Assembly: GCF_030700245.1 (NCBI RefSeq)
Contig: NZ_JAUYZI010000010.1
Location: forward strand, 62,001-126,000
Source of the DNA: Methylobacterium amylolyticum
GTDB taxonomy: Bacteria; Pseudomonadota; Alphaproteobacteria; Rhizobiales; Beijerinckiaceae
Direction: 5' to 3'
Length of the DNA stretch: 64,000 nt
Shown one piece after another: positions 24,750 to 33,867 of this stretch; position 1 is the first letter of the stretch; the number at the start of each line of letters is the position of its first letter. A program made the position numbers and the translations under genes. The notes beneath the pieces are model-generated. The model had not been told where the DNA came from. It was given only the letters and a program-made list of their open reading frames with translations, and did no database searches.

Positions 24750-25816
24750 GCGACCTGCTCCGCATCGACGCCGCAGGACCGGGCGACCGCCGCGCGCAGG
24801 GCCGCGATCAGGCGCCCGACCGCCGGGTGCGCGGCGCTGGCGTAGGTGGTCGTGCCGAGTGCGGTGACCGGGGCGAGCAGGCGCAGGGCGTTGGTGACGA
24901 ACACCGCCTCGGCGCCGCGCAGCTCGTCGAGGCTCAGCGACCGCTCCTCCACCGCGAGCCCGCAGGCGGGGGCGAGCGCCAGCACCTGGGCGCGGGTGAT
25001 GCCGGCGAGCACGCCGTCGGAGAGGGGGGGCGTGACGAGGCGGAGACGCCCGTCCTCCCTCCCCCCTCTGCGGGGGAGGGTGGCCCCCGAAGGGGGTCGG
25101 GTGAGGGGCGGCGCGACGCTGGAGGATGCAGCACCCGGCGCGACCTCTCCGGAGATGGCGCTCCCCTCTCCCGACCCTCGCTGACGCGAGGGCCACCCTC
25201 CCCCGCAGAGGGGGGAGGGCGCGTGCGCGGCGGCGTCGCGCGCGGCGTCGGTACCGGTGGCACTCACCAGCACACAGAAAACATTGCCCGTCCCCGCGCA
25301 GGCCACCGCCCCGCGGGTGTTGCAGAACAAGGCCTCGTCGAACCCCGCGGCGGCGGCCTCGCGGGCGGCCAGCACCGCGTCGAGGTAGCCGAGCGTCTTG
25401 TGGCGGGCGGCGGGGGAGGTGTCGTTGCGGGCGATCCCCGTCGGCCAGAGGCGCAGGGGCGCGAAGGCCAGTGCCCGGCTGCTCGGGGCGGCGACGGCGA
25501 ACAGGGTCGGGCGCGGGTCGTCCGGGGGCTTGAGGCCGCGGGGGCCGGCGCCGCGGGTGAGGGTGGTGCGGATCGCGAGCCGCGCGCCGCGCGCCGCCAG
25601 CGCCCGCATCGCCCCGCGGATCGCCTGCCCGTCGGCGGGGATGCCGAGGGCCTCGGCGGAAGCCGCGAGCCGCTCGACATGGGCCGCCTCGAAGGCGATC
25701 CGGCCGTCGAGGGCCAGCGCCGTGTCGAACAGGCCGTCGCCGAGCGTCAGGCCGCGGTCGGCGTGGTCGAGGGGCGCGATCGTGCCCTCGTGGACGCGCC
25801 CGTCACGCCACAGCAT
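24746..25816 (-). CDS. pabC: Aminodeoxychorismate lyase-like class IV aminotransferase with an in-frame repeat insertion
   Basis: A 356-residue PLP enzyme, about 55-60 residues longer than usual for the family. 'HADRGLTLGDGLFDT' opens the fold; the PLP lysine is in 'RHKTLGYLDAVLAAREAAAA'. The next strand, 'GTGNVFCVLVSA', should be followed directly by 'GRLRLVTPPLSDGVLAGITR', but the two are separated by about 55 residues from a family A palindromic repeat. The frame stays open. The extra segment falls at a surface turn, so the enzyme may remain active. It would release 4-aminobenzoate from aminodeoxychorismate. It overlaps pabA upstream and the DoxX gene downstream. Confidence 0.88.
   Translation of the reverse strand: MLWRDGRVHEGTIAPLDHADRGLTLGDGLFDTALALDGRIAFEAAHVERLAASAEALGIPADGQAIRGAMRALAARGARLAIRTTLTRGAGPRGLKPPDDPRPTLFAVAAPSSRALAFAPLRLWPTGIARNDTSPAARHKTLGYLDAVLAAREAAAAGFDEALFCNTRGAVACAGTGNVFCVLVSATGTDAARDAAAHAPSPLCGGGWPSRQRGSGEGSAISGEVAPGAASSSVAPPLTRPPSGATLPRRGGREDGRLRLVTPPLSDGVLAGITRAQVLALAPACGLAVEERSLSLDELRGAEAVFVTNALRLLAPVTALGTTTYASAAHPAVGRLIAALRAAVARSCGVDAEQVA
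25054..25219. repeat. Palindromic repeat family A, copy 3 (in frame within pabC)
   Basis: About 166 bp with the arms 'cctccctcccccctctgcgg' and 'cccgcagaggggggaggg' and internal 'gaagggggtcgggtgagggg' / 'ctctcccgaccctcgctgac' pairing. In pabC it is read as 'PSPLCGGGW...LPRRGG', a different reading frame from that used in the copy at 14077. Confidence 0.9.
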
Positions 25817-26414
25817 CGTCAGGCCCCCGCCCAGCCCGCCACGTGCGGGCGAGATCCAAAAAGTTGGAAAAAATCGTGTGGCCGCCCTCGGTCAGCACCG
25901 ATTCCGGGTGGAACTGCACGCCGTAGGTCGGGTGGGCGACGTGGGAGAGGGCCATCACCTCGCCCTCGGCCGAGCGGGCATCGACGGTGAGGGCCGTCTC
26001 CATCCCGGGCTGCGGGGCGACCACGAGGGAGTGGTAGCGCCCGACCGGCATCGGGTCGGGCAGGCCGGCGAACAGGCGCGTGCCCCCGTGCGCCACCGGC
26101 GTCGCCTGCCCGTGGAGCGGACGGACCGCCCGCTCGACCCGGCCGCCGAAGGCCGCGCCGATCGCCTGGTGGCCGAGGCAGACGCCGAGGATCGGCACGG
26201 CGCCCGACAGCTCCCGGATCGCCGGCAGCGACACCCCGGCCTCGGCCGGCGTGCACGGGCCCGGCGAGATCACCAGCGCGTCGGGCGCGAGCGCCCGGAT
26301 GCCGGCCACGTCGAGCGCGTCGTTGCGGGCGACGCGGACGCTCGCGCCGAGCTCTTCCAGGTAGCGCACGACGTTGAAGACGAAGGAATCGTAGTTGTCG
26401 AGGACGAGGATCAT
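25803..26414 (-). CDS. pabA: Aminodeoxychorismate synthase glutaminase subunit
   Basis: A 203-residue class I glutamine amidotransferase. It opens '[20 protein letters not shown]'. The nucleophile Cys is in 'PILGVCLGHQAIG', and the His-Glu pair is in 'GVQFHPESVLTEGG'; 'ISPGPCTPAEAG' gives the oxyanion loop. It supplies ammonia to PabB. ATG 26414 overlaps the pabB stop (ATGA), and its end overlaps pabC by 14 bases. TrpG is very similar, but the context favours PabA. Confidence 0.93.
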   Translation of the reverse strand: MILVLDNYDSFVFNVVRYLEELGASVRVARNDALDVAGIRALAPDALVISPGPCTPAEAGVSLPAIRELSGAVPILGVCLGHQAIGAAFGGRVERAVRPLHGQATPVAHGGTRLFAGLPDPMPVGRYHSLVVAPQPGMETALTVDARSAEGEVMALSHVAHPTYGVQFHPESVLTEGGHTIFSNFLDLARTWRAGRGPDDAVA

Positions 26415-27823
26415 GCGAACGCCTCGAACACCCGGGCGGCCTTGGCCAGGGTCTCGTCGTACTCGGGGCCCGCCTCCGAGAGCAGCGTCACCCCGCCCCC
26501 GGCCTGGAGCACGGCGGTCGAGGCGTCCATGAACACGGTGCGGATGGCGATGGAGGTGTCGAGCCCGCCGTCGAAGCCGATCCGGCCGATGGCGCCGCAG
26601 TAGATCTCCCGGGCGTCCTCCTCGATCTCGCCGATGATCTCCATCGCCCGGATCTTCGGGGCACCGGTGATCGAGCCCCCCGGGAAGGTGTTCTCCAGGA
26701 GGTCGAGTCCGTCGAGGCCGGGCCGGAGCGTGCCGGTCACCACCGAGGTGAGGTGGTGGACGCCCGCGTAGGTCTCCAGCCCGCACAGGGTCGGCACCGC
26801 GACGCTGCCCGGCTCGCAGACCCGGGAGAGGTCGTTGCGCAGGAGGTCAACGATCATCACGTTCTCGGCCCGGTCCTTCACCGAGGCGACCAGCGCCTCG
26901 GCCGCCGCCCGGTCGGCCTCGGGGTCGGGCAGGCGGCGGGCGGTGCCCTTGATCGGCCGGGTCTCGACCCGGCGGCCGTCGAGGCTCACGAAGCGCTCAG
27001 GGGACGACGAGGCCACGCTCAGGCCCTCGTAGGCCAGGTAGGCGCCGAAGGTCGCGGGGTTGGCCGCGCGCAGCCGCCGGTAGAGCGCGAACGGGTCGAA
27101 TCCCGCGGGCAGGTCGGCGGCGAAGCGCTGGGCGATGTTGGCCTGATAGATGTCGCCGGCGCGGATGTATTCTTTGACCTTTTCCACGGCCAGTTCATAC
27201 GTTTGGCGGGAGAAGTTCGAGCGCCACGCGAGCGGCGCGGGGGGCGGGGACGCCGCCAAGTCTCCGGGTCCGGCGAGGAGTTGGGCGAAGCGGTCGAGGC
27301 GTTGCTCCGCCCGGGCGGCCCGGGCGGCCGGCTCGGTCTCCGGGAAGCCGGTGGCGACGAGGCGGCAGGTGCCCGCGGCGTGGTCGATCGCCAGCACCGT
27401 GTCGTAGAGGTTCAGCGCGATGTCGTCGGTCAGCCCCGCCCGCCGGGCCGGGGCGGGGACGCGCTCCAGGCAGGCGCCGAGATCGTAGGCGAGGTAGCCG
27501 ATCGCCCCGCCCGGGAACGGCTCGGACCCGGGCGCGACCCGGTAGGGGGCGAGGCAGGCGCGCAGGGCCTCGATCGGACCGCCGGGCACCGGGCGCCCGT
27601 CGAGCGCGGCGGCGCCGTCCCGGTAGCGGAAGCGGGCGAACGGGTCGGCGGCCACCACCGAGTGGCGCCCCAGCGTCGGGTGCGCCATCGCGCTGTCGAG
27701 GAAGGCGAGCCCCGGCAGGTGCCGCAGCCGCGCAGCGGCGGCGACCGCATCGAGGGGCGGGATCTCGCGGGTCCAGATCTCGCGGGTCCGGACTTCTCGG
27801 GTCGGCGTCTCTCGGGTCGGCAT
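26411..27823 (-). CDS. pabB: Aminodeoxychorismate synthase component I
   Basis: A 470-residue chorismate-using enzyme from ATG 27823. The C-terminal catalytic domain has '[17 protein letters not shown]', the key lysine in 'RPIKGTARR', '[17 protein letters not shown]', and '[18 protein letters not shown]'. PIKGT with Lys is typical of PabB rather than of anthranilate synthase. With PabA it makes aminodeoxychorismate for folate. The N-terminus ('[19 protein letters not shown]') contains a short TRE duplication. It heads the pabB-pabA-pabC-DoxX operon. Confidence 0.95.
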   Translation of the reverse strand: MPTRETPTREVRTREIWTREIPPLDAVAAAARLRHLPGLAFLDSAMAHPTLGRHSVVAADPFARFRYRDGAAALDGRPVPGGPIEALRACLAPYRVAPGSEPFPGGAIGYLAYDLGACLERVPAPARRAGLTDDIALNLYDTVLAIDHAAGTCRLVATGFPETEPAARAARAEQRLDRFAQLLAGPGDLAASPPPAPLAWRSNFSRQTYELAVEKVKEYIRAGDIYQANIAQRFAADLPAGFDPFALYRRLRAANPATFGAYLAYEGLSVASSSPERFVSLDGRRVETRPIKGTARRLPDPEADRAAAEALVASVKDRAENVMIVDLLRNDLSRVCEPGSVAVPTLCGLETYAGVHHLTSVVTGTLRPGLDGLDLLENTFPGGSITGAPKIRAMEIIGEIEEDAREIYCGAIGRIGFDGGLDTSIAIRTVFMDASTAVLQAGGGVTLLSEAGPEYDETLAKAARVFEAFA

Positions 27824-28292
27824 GGCCGGTCGGGTCGAAGTCCTCAGGAGTCGCCGCGCGACGGAGCAGCCCCGCACGCGCGGGGCATCGCCAGGGATTT
27901 GCGCCGGGCGGCACCGGCCGGTTCACCCCGCGAAACCGGACGCGCTGCTCTCCCCCCCTTGTGGGGAGGAGGTGGAGGTGGGGGTGGTTCAGGAGGCACC
28001 GCTGCGCCTCGTCCGGCACCACCCCCACCCCTACCCCTCCCCGCAAGGGGGAGGGAACATGCGCCAGATCCGGGTCGCTCCGCGAGACGACCATCACCCA
28101 ACGCCGTCGCACAGGCGGTGCCGCGGGGAAAGGGCGCCCGCGCGCGCATCCCCCCGTCGCCGGGCACCCCCGCGGCCCCCGGCCTCGCGCGGAGGCGCCG
28201 TTGCCGCTATATCGGGGGCAGATCCCGAAACCGCCAGCGTTCGCCGCGCGCCGCCAAGGCCGCGCGGCGCCGCGCACCACATCGACCTGCCC
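27824..28292. other. Divergent pabB-rimO intergenic region
   Basis: 469 bases between divergent genes. It holds the family C palindrome at 27946-28063 and presumably the promoters of both operons. I saw no supported gene and could not place promoter boxes. Confidence 0.5.
27946..28063. repeat. Palindromic repeat family C
   Basis: About 118 bp. The arm 'ctctcccccccttgtgggga' is complemented by 'tccccgcaagggggaggg', and 'gtgggggtggt' is matched by 'accacccccac'. The loop is about 25 bases ('tcaggaggcaccgctgcgcc'). Only one copy occurs in the window. Confidence 0.8.
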
Positions 28293-29642
28293 ATGACCGC
28301 CACCGCCTCGCCCGAGACTCGCTCGCCTGTCGGCGCAGCCCCGAAGATCTCGTTCGTGTCCCTCGGCTGCCCGAAGGCCCTGGTCGATTCCGAGCGCATT
28401 CTCACCCACCTGCGGGCGGAGGGCTACGAGATGGCCCGCCGCCACGACGGGGCGGACGTGGTGATCGTCAACACCTGCGGGTTCCTCGATTCCGCCAAGG
28501 CGGAGTCGCTCGCCGCGATCGGCGACGCCATGGCCGAGAACGGCCGGGTGATCGTCACCGGCTGCATGGGCGCGCAGCCGGAAGAGATCCGCGACAAATA
28601 TCCCGACCTGCTCGCGGTGACCGGGCCGCAGGCCTACGAATCGGTGGTGGCGGCGGTGCACGAGGCGGTGCCGCCGGTGCACGACCCGTTCCTCGACCTG
28701 ATCCCGCCGCAGGGGATCAAGCTGACGCCGCGGCACTACGCGTACCTGAAGATCTCCGAGGGCTGCAACAACCGGTGCAGCTTCTGCATCATCCCGAGCC
28801 TTCGCGGGAACCTCGTCAGCCGCCCGGCCGGCGACGTGCTGCGCGAGGCCGAGAAGCTGGTCAAAGCCGGCGTGAAGGAGCTGCTCGTCGTCTCGCAGGA
28901 CACCAGCGCCTACGGGGTGGACCTGCGCTACGCGCAGAGCCCGTGGCGCGACCGGGCGGTGCGGGCGAAGTTCTACGACCTCGCCAAGGAACTGGGCGAA
29001 CTCGGCGCCTGGGTGCGGCTGCACTACGTCTACCCGTACCCGCACGTGGACGAGGTGATCCCGCTGATGGCGGAGGGGAAGGTGCTCCCCTACCTCGACA
29101 TGCCGCTCCAGCACGCGAGCCCGTCCGTCCTCAAGCGCATGCGCCGGCCGGGCAACCAGGAGCGGCAACTGGAGCGGATCCGCGCGTGGCGGACGGTCTG
29201 CCCGGATCTCGCCATCCGCTCGACCTTCATCGTCGGCTTCCCCGGGGAGACCGAGGCCGAGTTCGCCGAGCTCCTGGACTGGCTGAAGGAGGCCAAACTC
29301 GATCGCGTCGGCTGCTTCACCTACGAGCCGGTGGCGGGGGCGAGCGCCAACGCGCTGGGCGATCCGATCCCGCAGGAGGTGCAGGCCGAGCGCAAGCGCC
29401 GGTTCATGGAGACCCAGGCCGCGGTGTCGCTGCGCCTGCAACGGGCCAAGGTCGGCAAGCGGCTGCCGGTGATCGTCGACGCGGTGGCGGGCGGGGTGGC
29501 CAAGGGCCGCTCCAAGGCCGACGCGCCGGAGATCGACGGCACCGTCCACGCGAGCTTCCGCCGCCCGGTGCGGGTCGGCGACATCGTCACCGTGAAGGTC
29601 GACCGGGCCGAGGCCTACGACCTCTACGGCAGCGTGACCTGA
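28293..29642 (+). CDS. rimO: Ribosomal protein S12 methylthiotransferase
   Basis: A 449-residue radical-SAM enzyme. The N-terminal MTTase domain has cysteines C26, C62 and C91 ('[12 protein letters not shown]', '[10 protein letters not shown]', 'TGCMGA'). The radical-SAM cluster is C158, C162 and C165 in 'GCNNRCSFC'. '[19 protein letters not shown]' and a C-terminal TRAM domain follow. It adds a methylthio group to Asp in S12. The pattern SLGCPKNLVDSE is specific for RimO over MiaB. I chose ATG 28293; the longer frame runs through a repeat. Confidence 0.97.
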   Translation: MTATASPETRSPVGAAPKISFVSLGCPKALVDSERILTHLRAEGYEMARRHDGADVVIVNTCGFLDSAKAESLAAIGDAMAENGRVIVTGCMGAQPEEIRDKYPDLLAVTGPQAYESVVAAVHEAVPPVHDPFLDLIPPQGIKLTPRHYAYLKISEGCNNRCSFCIIPSLRGNLVSRPAGDVLREAEKLVKAGVKELLVVSQDTSAYGVDLRYAQSPWRDRAVRAKFYDLAKELGELGAWVRLHYVYPYPHVDEVIPLMAEGKVLPYLDMPLQHASPSVLKRMRRPGNQERQLERIRAWRTVCPDLAIRSTFIVGFPGETEAEFAELLDWLKEAKLDRVGCFTYEPVAGASANALGDPIPQEVQAERKRRFMETQAAVSLRLQRAKVGKRLPVIVDAVAGGVAKGRSKADAPEIDGTVHASFRRPVRVGDIVTVKVDRAEAYDLYGSVT

Positions 29643-29685
29643 GGGGAGGGGGGCCGCTCCGGCAGGGAGCCGCCAAGCAGGCCCC

Positions 29686-30549
29686 TCAGAACGGGCTGAT
29701 CGGGAAGAAGCGCAGGTACAGTTCGGTGTACTTGCCGTCGTCCCATACCCGCTGGAGCGCGTCGTCGAGGGCCCGGGCCAGCGCCGCGTCCTCCTGGCGG
29801 GTGACGAGGCCGATGCCCTCGCCGAAGTAGCGGTTCTCCAGGTAGTCGCCGCCGACCAGCGCGCAGCACCCCTCCGCCTCCTGGCCGCCCACGTAGAGGG
29901 CGAGGTTCAGCCCGTCGGCGAACAGGTAATCGACCTCCCCGCGCTTGAGCGCGCCCTCGGCCGCGGCGAGGTCGGTGAAGTCCTTGGGCACCGCCTTGGG
30001 GAAGAACGCCTTCAGGTAGGCGGCGTGGGCGCTGCCGCCGATCACCCCGACGGTGCGGCCGGCGAGCGCCGCCGCGGAGGGGACCGGCAGGCCCCGGTCG
30101 GTCCGGGCGGCGAAGCGGGCCGGCCAGCGGAAATACGGCCGGGTCGCCAGGAATTTCTGCCGCAGGGTCGGGGTCAGCGGGATCGCGGCGGCGACCACGT
30201 CGCCCTGCTTGGAATCCAGCGCGTCGAGCAGGGTGTCGAACCGGCGCGCCTGGACCGTGCAGGGGATCGCCAGCTTCTCGCACACCGCCCGGGCGAGTTC
30301 CACCGAGAACCCGGTCGGCGCCCCGTCGGGCCCCGCGAAGTGCAGCGGCGGGAACTCGTCGTCGGTCAGGAAGCGCACCGCCCGGCCGGTCTGGGGCGCC
30401 TCCACCCGCTCACCGCGGCTCTTCGGGTTCCAGAAGTTGGGGATCGTCACCTTTTGGGTATCGGCAGGTGTAGCCGCCGACGCCTGTTGCGGATCGGCAA
30501 TACAGGTCAGAAGAACGACGATACAGAGTCCGGAAAAGAGCGCCTTCAT
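29686..30549 (-). CDS. Periplasmic amino-acid-type solute-binding protein
   Basis: A 287-residue SBP_bac_3 protein from ATG 30549. Signal peptide 'MKALFSGLCIVVLLTCIADP'. The binding fold begins 'RAVRFLTDDEFPPLHFAGPD' and continues 'GFSVELARAVCEKLAIPCTV', 'TLLDALDSKQGDVVAAAIPL', and 'GRTVGVIGGSAHAAYLKAFF'. There is no adjacent permease or ATPase gene, so it may be an orphan transporter component or a sensor protein. A start at 30618 would add 23 charged residues before the signal and is rejected. Confidence 0.85.
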   Translation of the reverse strand: MKALFSGLCIVVLLTCIADPQQASAATPADTQKVTIPNFWNPKSRGERVEAPQTGRAVRFLTDDEFPPLHFAGPDGAPTGFSVELARAVCEKLAIPCTVQARRFDTLLDALDSKQGDVVAAAIPLTPTLRQKFLATRPYFRWPARFAARTDRGLPVPSAAALAGRTVGVIGGSAHAAYLKAFFPKAVPKDFTDLAAAEGALKRGEVDYLFADGLNLALYVGGQEAEGCCALVGGDYLENRYFGEGIGLVTRQEDAALARALDDALQRVWDDGKYTELYLRFFPISPF

Positions 30550-30667
30550 TCGGCCGTCGATTGACGGGAGGAGGGGGAAGAAGCTCCTATCGGAGCGGGG
30601 GGCGGGGGATCGGCTCACCCCCCTCCCTTAGCACGGCCCGGGGCCCCCGCGGGAGCGGAACCTTCGC

Positions 30668-32533
30668 GTGTCGTTTCTGCGCCTCACCGTCGCGGGGGCC
30701 GCGACGCTCCCGCCGGAGATCGGCTTCCTGCTCGCCGAGGGCGTCGATCCCCGCCGGCTCGCCCGGGCGGCCGACCTCGCCCGCGCCGCGGGCACCGACG
30801 CCGCCACCGCCCTGCTCGCCAACGGCCTGATGGCGGAGGACGATTACTACCGGGCGCTCGCCCGGGCGCTCGGTGCCCCCTACCGCGCGGCCGGGGCGAT
30901 CCGCTTCGGCCGGGGCCTGCGCTACCCCGACAGCCTCGCCGCCGGCCTCGCGCCGCTGGCGCTGGGGGAGGGCGCGCCCTGCGTGCTGGCCCCCCGCGGC
31001 CCGGCGATCGCCGAGCTGCTCGCCGGGTGCAGCCGCGCCGGGATGCCGGCGATCACCGCGCCGAGCGCGCTGCGCGAGGCGGTCTACGCGGCGATCCCCG
31101 AGGCGGTGGCCGACCACGCGGCGGAGGATCTGCGGCGGCGCGCGCCGGACCAGGCGGTGGGGCGGGGACCGGCCTCGCGCCGGCTGGCCTTCCTCGGGCT
31201 GGTAATGCTGGCCGGGCTCTGCGGCTTCGCGGCCCTGCCCGGGCCGCTGGCCCTGGCCCTCGCTCTGGCGGGGCAGATCCTGTTCCTGGCGATGACGGTG
31301 TTCCGCGTGGCGGCGCTGGCGATCCCCGCGCCGGTCGAGGCGGGAGGGGAGACGGCGCCGCTGCCGGACACGGAGCTGCCGGTCTACACCGTGCTGGTGG
31401 CGCTCCACCGCGAGGCGGCGGTGGTGCCGCGCCTGATGCGGGCGCTCGCCGCCCTCGACTACCCGGCGGCCAAGCTCGACATCAAGATCCTGATCGAGGC
31501 CGACGACCCCGAGACCGCCGCCGCGCTCGCCCGCGTATCGACGCCCCTGCGGTTCGAGACCGTGACCGTGCCCCCGGGCCGGCCGCGGACCAAGCCGCGG
31601 GCGCTCAACGCCGCCCTGCCGCTCGCCCGCGGCGCGCTGCTCGTGGTCTACGACGCGGAGGACGTCCCCGATCCGGGCCAGCTCCGCACGGCGGCGGCCG
31701 TGTTCGCCCGGGAGCCCGCGACCACCGCCTGCCTCCAGGGCCGGCTGCTGATCGACAACGCGGAGGATTCCGGGCTCGCCCGGCTGTTCGCCCTCGAATA
31801 CGCGGGCCTGTTCGACGTGCTGAACCCGGCGCTCGCCCGGCTCGACCTGCCGGTGCCGCTGGGGGGCACCTCCATGCACCTGCGCACCGCCGTGCTGCGG
31901 GACCTGCACGGCTGGGACGCCTGGAACGTCACCGAGGACGCCGACCTCGGGATCCGGCTGGCGCTCGCGGGCTACGGGGTCGGCGACCTGCCGAGCGCGA
32001 CCCTGGAGGAGGCGCCGGCCCGGCTCCGGCCGTGGCTGCACCAGCGCACCCGCTGGATGAAGGGCTTCCTCCAGACCAGCCTCACCCACGGGCGGCGGCC
32101 GCTCGCCACCCTGCGCCGGCTCGGCCCCCTGGAGGGGCTGTGCGCGGTGGCCCTGGTGCCGGGCGCGGTCGCCTCGGCGCTGGCCTATCCCGTCTGCTGC
32201 GCGCTCGCCGCCTACCGGTTCCTGCTCTGCGACGTGCCCGCCGCGCCGGGCCTGCTCGCGAACCTGCCCATGGCGCTGGCGATCACCCTGTTCGCCACCG
32301 GCCTCGTCGCCCTCGTCGGGCCGGCGGCGCTCGGCTGCCGGCGGCGGGGCTGGCGCGACCTCGTCCCCGCCCTGCCCTGGCTGCCGGTCTACTTCGCCCT
32401 GGTCAGCCTCGCGGCGTGGCTGGCGCTGATCGAGCTGATCCGCGCCCCCGACCGCTGGAACAAGACCGAGCACGGGCTGGCCCGCACCTCGCGCAGCGGC
32501 CGGCTCGCAACGCGGGGGCCGCTGGGCCGTTGA
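30668..32533 (+). CDS. Membrane family 2 glycosyltransferase with an MshEN-like N-terminal domain
   Basis: A 621-residue protein from GTG 30668. Residues about 12-150 resemble the MshEN/GspE-N domain ('IGFLLAEGVDPRRLARAADL', 'DDYYRALARALGAPY'). Two helices at about 178-215 follow, then a processive GT2 domain with 'VYTVLVALHREAAVVPRLMR', 'LIEADDPET', 'YDAEDVPDP', 'TEDADLGIRLALAGYG' and 'QRTRWMKGFLQTSL' (the D,D,D,QxxRW set). Three C-terminal helices complete it. It probably makes or exports a polysaccharide using a nucleotide sugar on the cytoplasmic face. The N-terminal domain may bind cyclic-di-GMP by analogy with MshEN. Confidence 0.88.
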   Translation: MSFLRLTVAGAATLPPEIGFLLAEGVDPRRLARAADLARAAGTDAATALLANGLMAEDDYYRALARALGAPYRAAGAIRFGRGLRYPDSLAAGLAPLALGEGAPCVLAPRGPAIAELLAGCSRAGMPAITAPSALREAVYAAIPEAVADHAAEDLRRRAPDQAVGRGPASRRLAFLGLVMLAGLCGFAALPGPLALALALAGQILFLAMTVFRVAALAIPAPVEAGGETAPLPDTELPVYTVLVALHREAAVVPRLMRALAALDYPAAKLDIKILIEADDPETAAALARVSTPLRFETVTVPPGRPRTKPRALNAALPLARGALLVVYDAEDVPDPGQLRTAAAVFAREPATTACLQGRLLIDNAEDSGLARLFALEYAGLFDVLNPALARLDLPVPLGGTSMHLRTAVLRDLHGWDAWNVTEDADLGIRLALAGYGVGDLPSATLEEAPARLRPWLHQRTRWMKGFLQTSLTHGRRPLATLRRLGPLEGLCAVALVPGAVASALAYPVCCALAAYRFLLCDVPAAPGLLANLPMALAITLFATGLVALVGPAALGCRRRGWRDLVPALPWLPVYFALVSLAAWLALIELIRAPDRWNKTEHGLARTSRSGRLATRGPLGR

Positions 32534-32538
32534 GGGCG

Positions 32539-32826
32539 ATGAGCCGCACCGCCACGATCGCGATCCTCGTCGGCACCTCCGCCGGCGCCCGCCTCCTCGC
32601 CGCCGCCACCGAGCGCGAGGCCGCCCTGTCGGCCGAGGCGTTCCTGCTGCGGCTCCCCGCCCGGACGCTGCCCGCCCCGGTCTGGGTCCAGTGCGCCGAC
32701 CCGGCGGTCACCGCGCGGCTGACCGCCTATCTCGGCGCGTTCCAGGCCGAGCGCGTCGGCGAGCGCGATGCGCGGTCAGATCCGGGGTTCCCAAAGGGCT
32801 TGCCCTTTGGTGGGTCGTCAGGGTGA
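32539..32826 (+). CDS. Small protein whose 3' end runs into a repeat
   Basis: A 95-residue frame whose ATG lies five bases after the glycosyltransferase stop. Its body ('SRTATIAILVGTSAGARLLA', 'PAPVWVQCADPAVTARLTAY') looks like a genuine small alanine-rich protein. The last sixteen residues and the stop codon come from the family B repeat. The original C-terminus was therefore probably lost or replaced. No family is recognised. Confidence 0.45.
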   Translation: MSRTATIAILVGTSAGARLLAAATEREAALSAEAFLLRLPARTLPAPVWVQCADPAVTARLTAYLGAFQAERVGERDARSDPGFPKGLPFGGSSG

Positions 32827-32892
32827 AACCCTGACCGTTCGCGGGGCTCCGCCCCGCCCCCGCGAAAGGGCTCGCCCTTTCGAAACCCCGAT
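32777..32892. repeat. Family B repeat, copy 2
   Basis: Bounded by 'ccggggttcc' and 'gaaaccccg', with internal hairpins 'aaagggcttgcccttt', 'cagggtgaaaccctg', 'gcggggctccgccccgc' and 'aaagggctcgcccttt'. It lies between the small protein gene and mazG and supplies the stop codon of the former. Confidence 0.85.
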
Positions 32893-32907
32893 CGCGACGA
32901 GAATTCC

Positions 32908-33726
32908 ATGGAGACTCCCGTGCAGCGGCTGCTGCGGCTGATGGCGGAGCTGCGCGATCCCCGCCGCGGCTGCCCCTGGGACGTGGCGCAGAGCTTCGAG
33001 ACGATCGTCCCCTACACGATCGAGGAGGCCTACGAGGTCGCCGACGCGGTGGCCCGGGGCGACCGGGACGACCTGCGCGACGAACTCGGCGACCTGCTGC
33101 TCCAGGTGGTGTTCCACGCCCGGATGGCGGAGGAGGAGGGCGCCTTCGCCTTCGACGACGTGGCCCGCGCCATCGGCGACAAGCTGGTGCGCCGCCACCC
33201 GCACGTGTTCGACGCCGACGGCGCGCTCCTGCCCGAGGGGACGCCCCGGCGCGACCCGGCGGCGGTGGAGGCGGCCTGGGCGGCGATCAAGGCGCGGGAG
33301 CGGGCCGGGCGGCCGGAGCCCGCCCCCGACCCGCTCGGCGGCGTCGCCCGCGCCCTCCCGGCTCTCGCCCGGGCGGAGAAGATCTCGCGCCGGGCGGCGT
33401 CCTACGGGTTCGACTGGGACGACGCCGCGCAGGTGATCGACAAGGTCCGCGAGGAGACCGACGAGGTCGCGGGCGCGCTGGCGCAGGGGGACGGGCCGGC
33501 GCTCGCCGAGGAGATCGGCGACCTGCTGTTCGCGGTGGCCAACCTCGCCCGCCACGCCGGCATCGACCCGGAGACGGCGCTGCGCGACGGCACCGCCAAG
33601 TTCGAGCGCCGCTTCCGGGCGATGGCCGCGGCGCTGCGGGCCGACGGCGGCGAACTCGGCCGCTCCGACCTCGCGGCGATGGAGGCGGCCTGGGGGGCGG
33701 TGAAGCGGGGCGAGCGGGCCGGCTGA
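32908..33726 (+). CDS. mazG: Nucleoside triphosphate pyrophosphohydrolase
   Basis: A 272-residue protein with two MazG domains. The first holds the Mg-binding set 'IEEAYEVADAVARGD' plus 'DELGDLLLQVVFHARMAEE'. The second has 'EETDEVAGALAQGDGPALAE' plus 'EIGDLLFAVANLARH'. 'CPWDVAQSFETIVPYTIEEA' at the N-terminus is a family signature. It hydrolyses non-canonical NTPs to NMP and pyrophosphate. ATG 32908 is chosen because it directly precedes the conserved 'LLRLMAELRDP'. It is close to a repeat upstream. Confidence 0.95.
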   Translation: METPVQRLLRLMAELRDPRRGCPWDVAQSFETIVPYTIEEAYEVADAVARGDRDDLRDELGDLLLQVVFHARMAEEEGAFAFDDVARAIGDKLVRRHPHVFDADGALLPEGTPRRDPAAVEAAWAAIKARERAGRPEPAPDPLGGVARALPALARAEKISRRAASYGFDWDDAAQVIDKVREETDEVAGALAQGDGPALAEEIGDLLFAVANLARHAGIDPETALRDGTAKFERRFRAMAAALRADGGELGRSDLAAMEAAWGAVKRGERAG

Positions 33727-33867
33727 GCGTCAAGCCAATGCGCCGATCGCGGGGCCGTCCGGTCTGCCCCGGCCTCACGGATCGCGGCGCGATCCGGCAC
33801 CTGCCCTGCGCCGCCGGGCGTTCCGCTCGCCCGCGAACCCTTCTAAGGTGGAGCGGTCAGGAATCCC

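Noticed and set aside
24746-25816. pabC as a pseudogene
   Set aside because: The frame is open through the inserted repeat, the PLP lysine and downstream motifs are intact, and overlaps with pabA and DoxX are kept.
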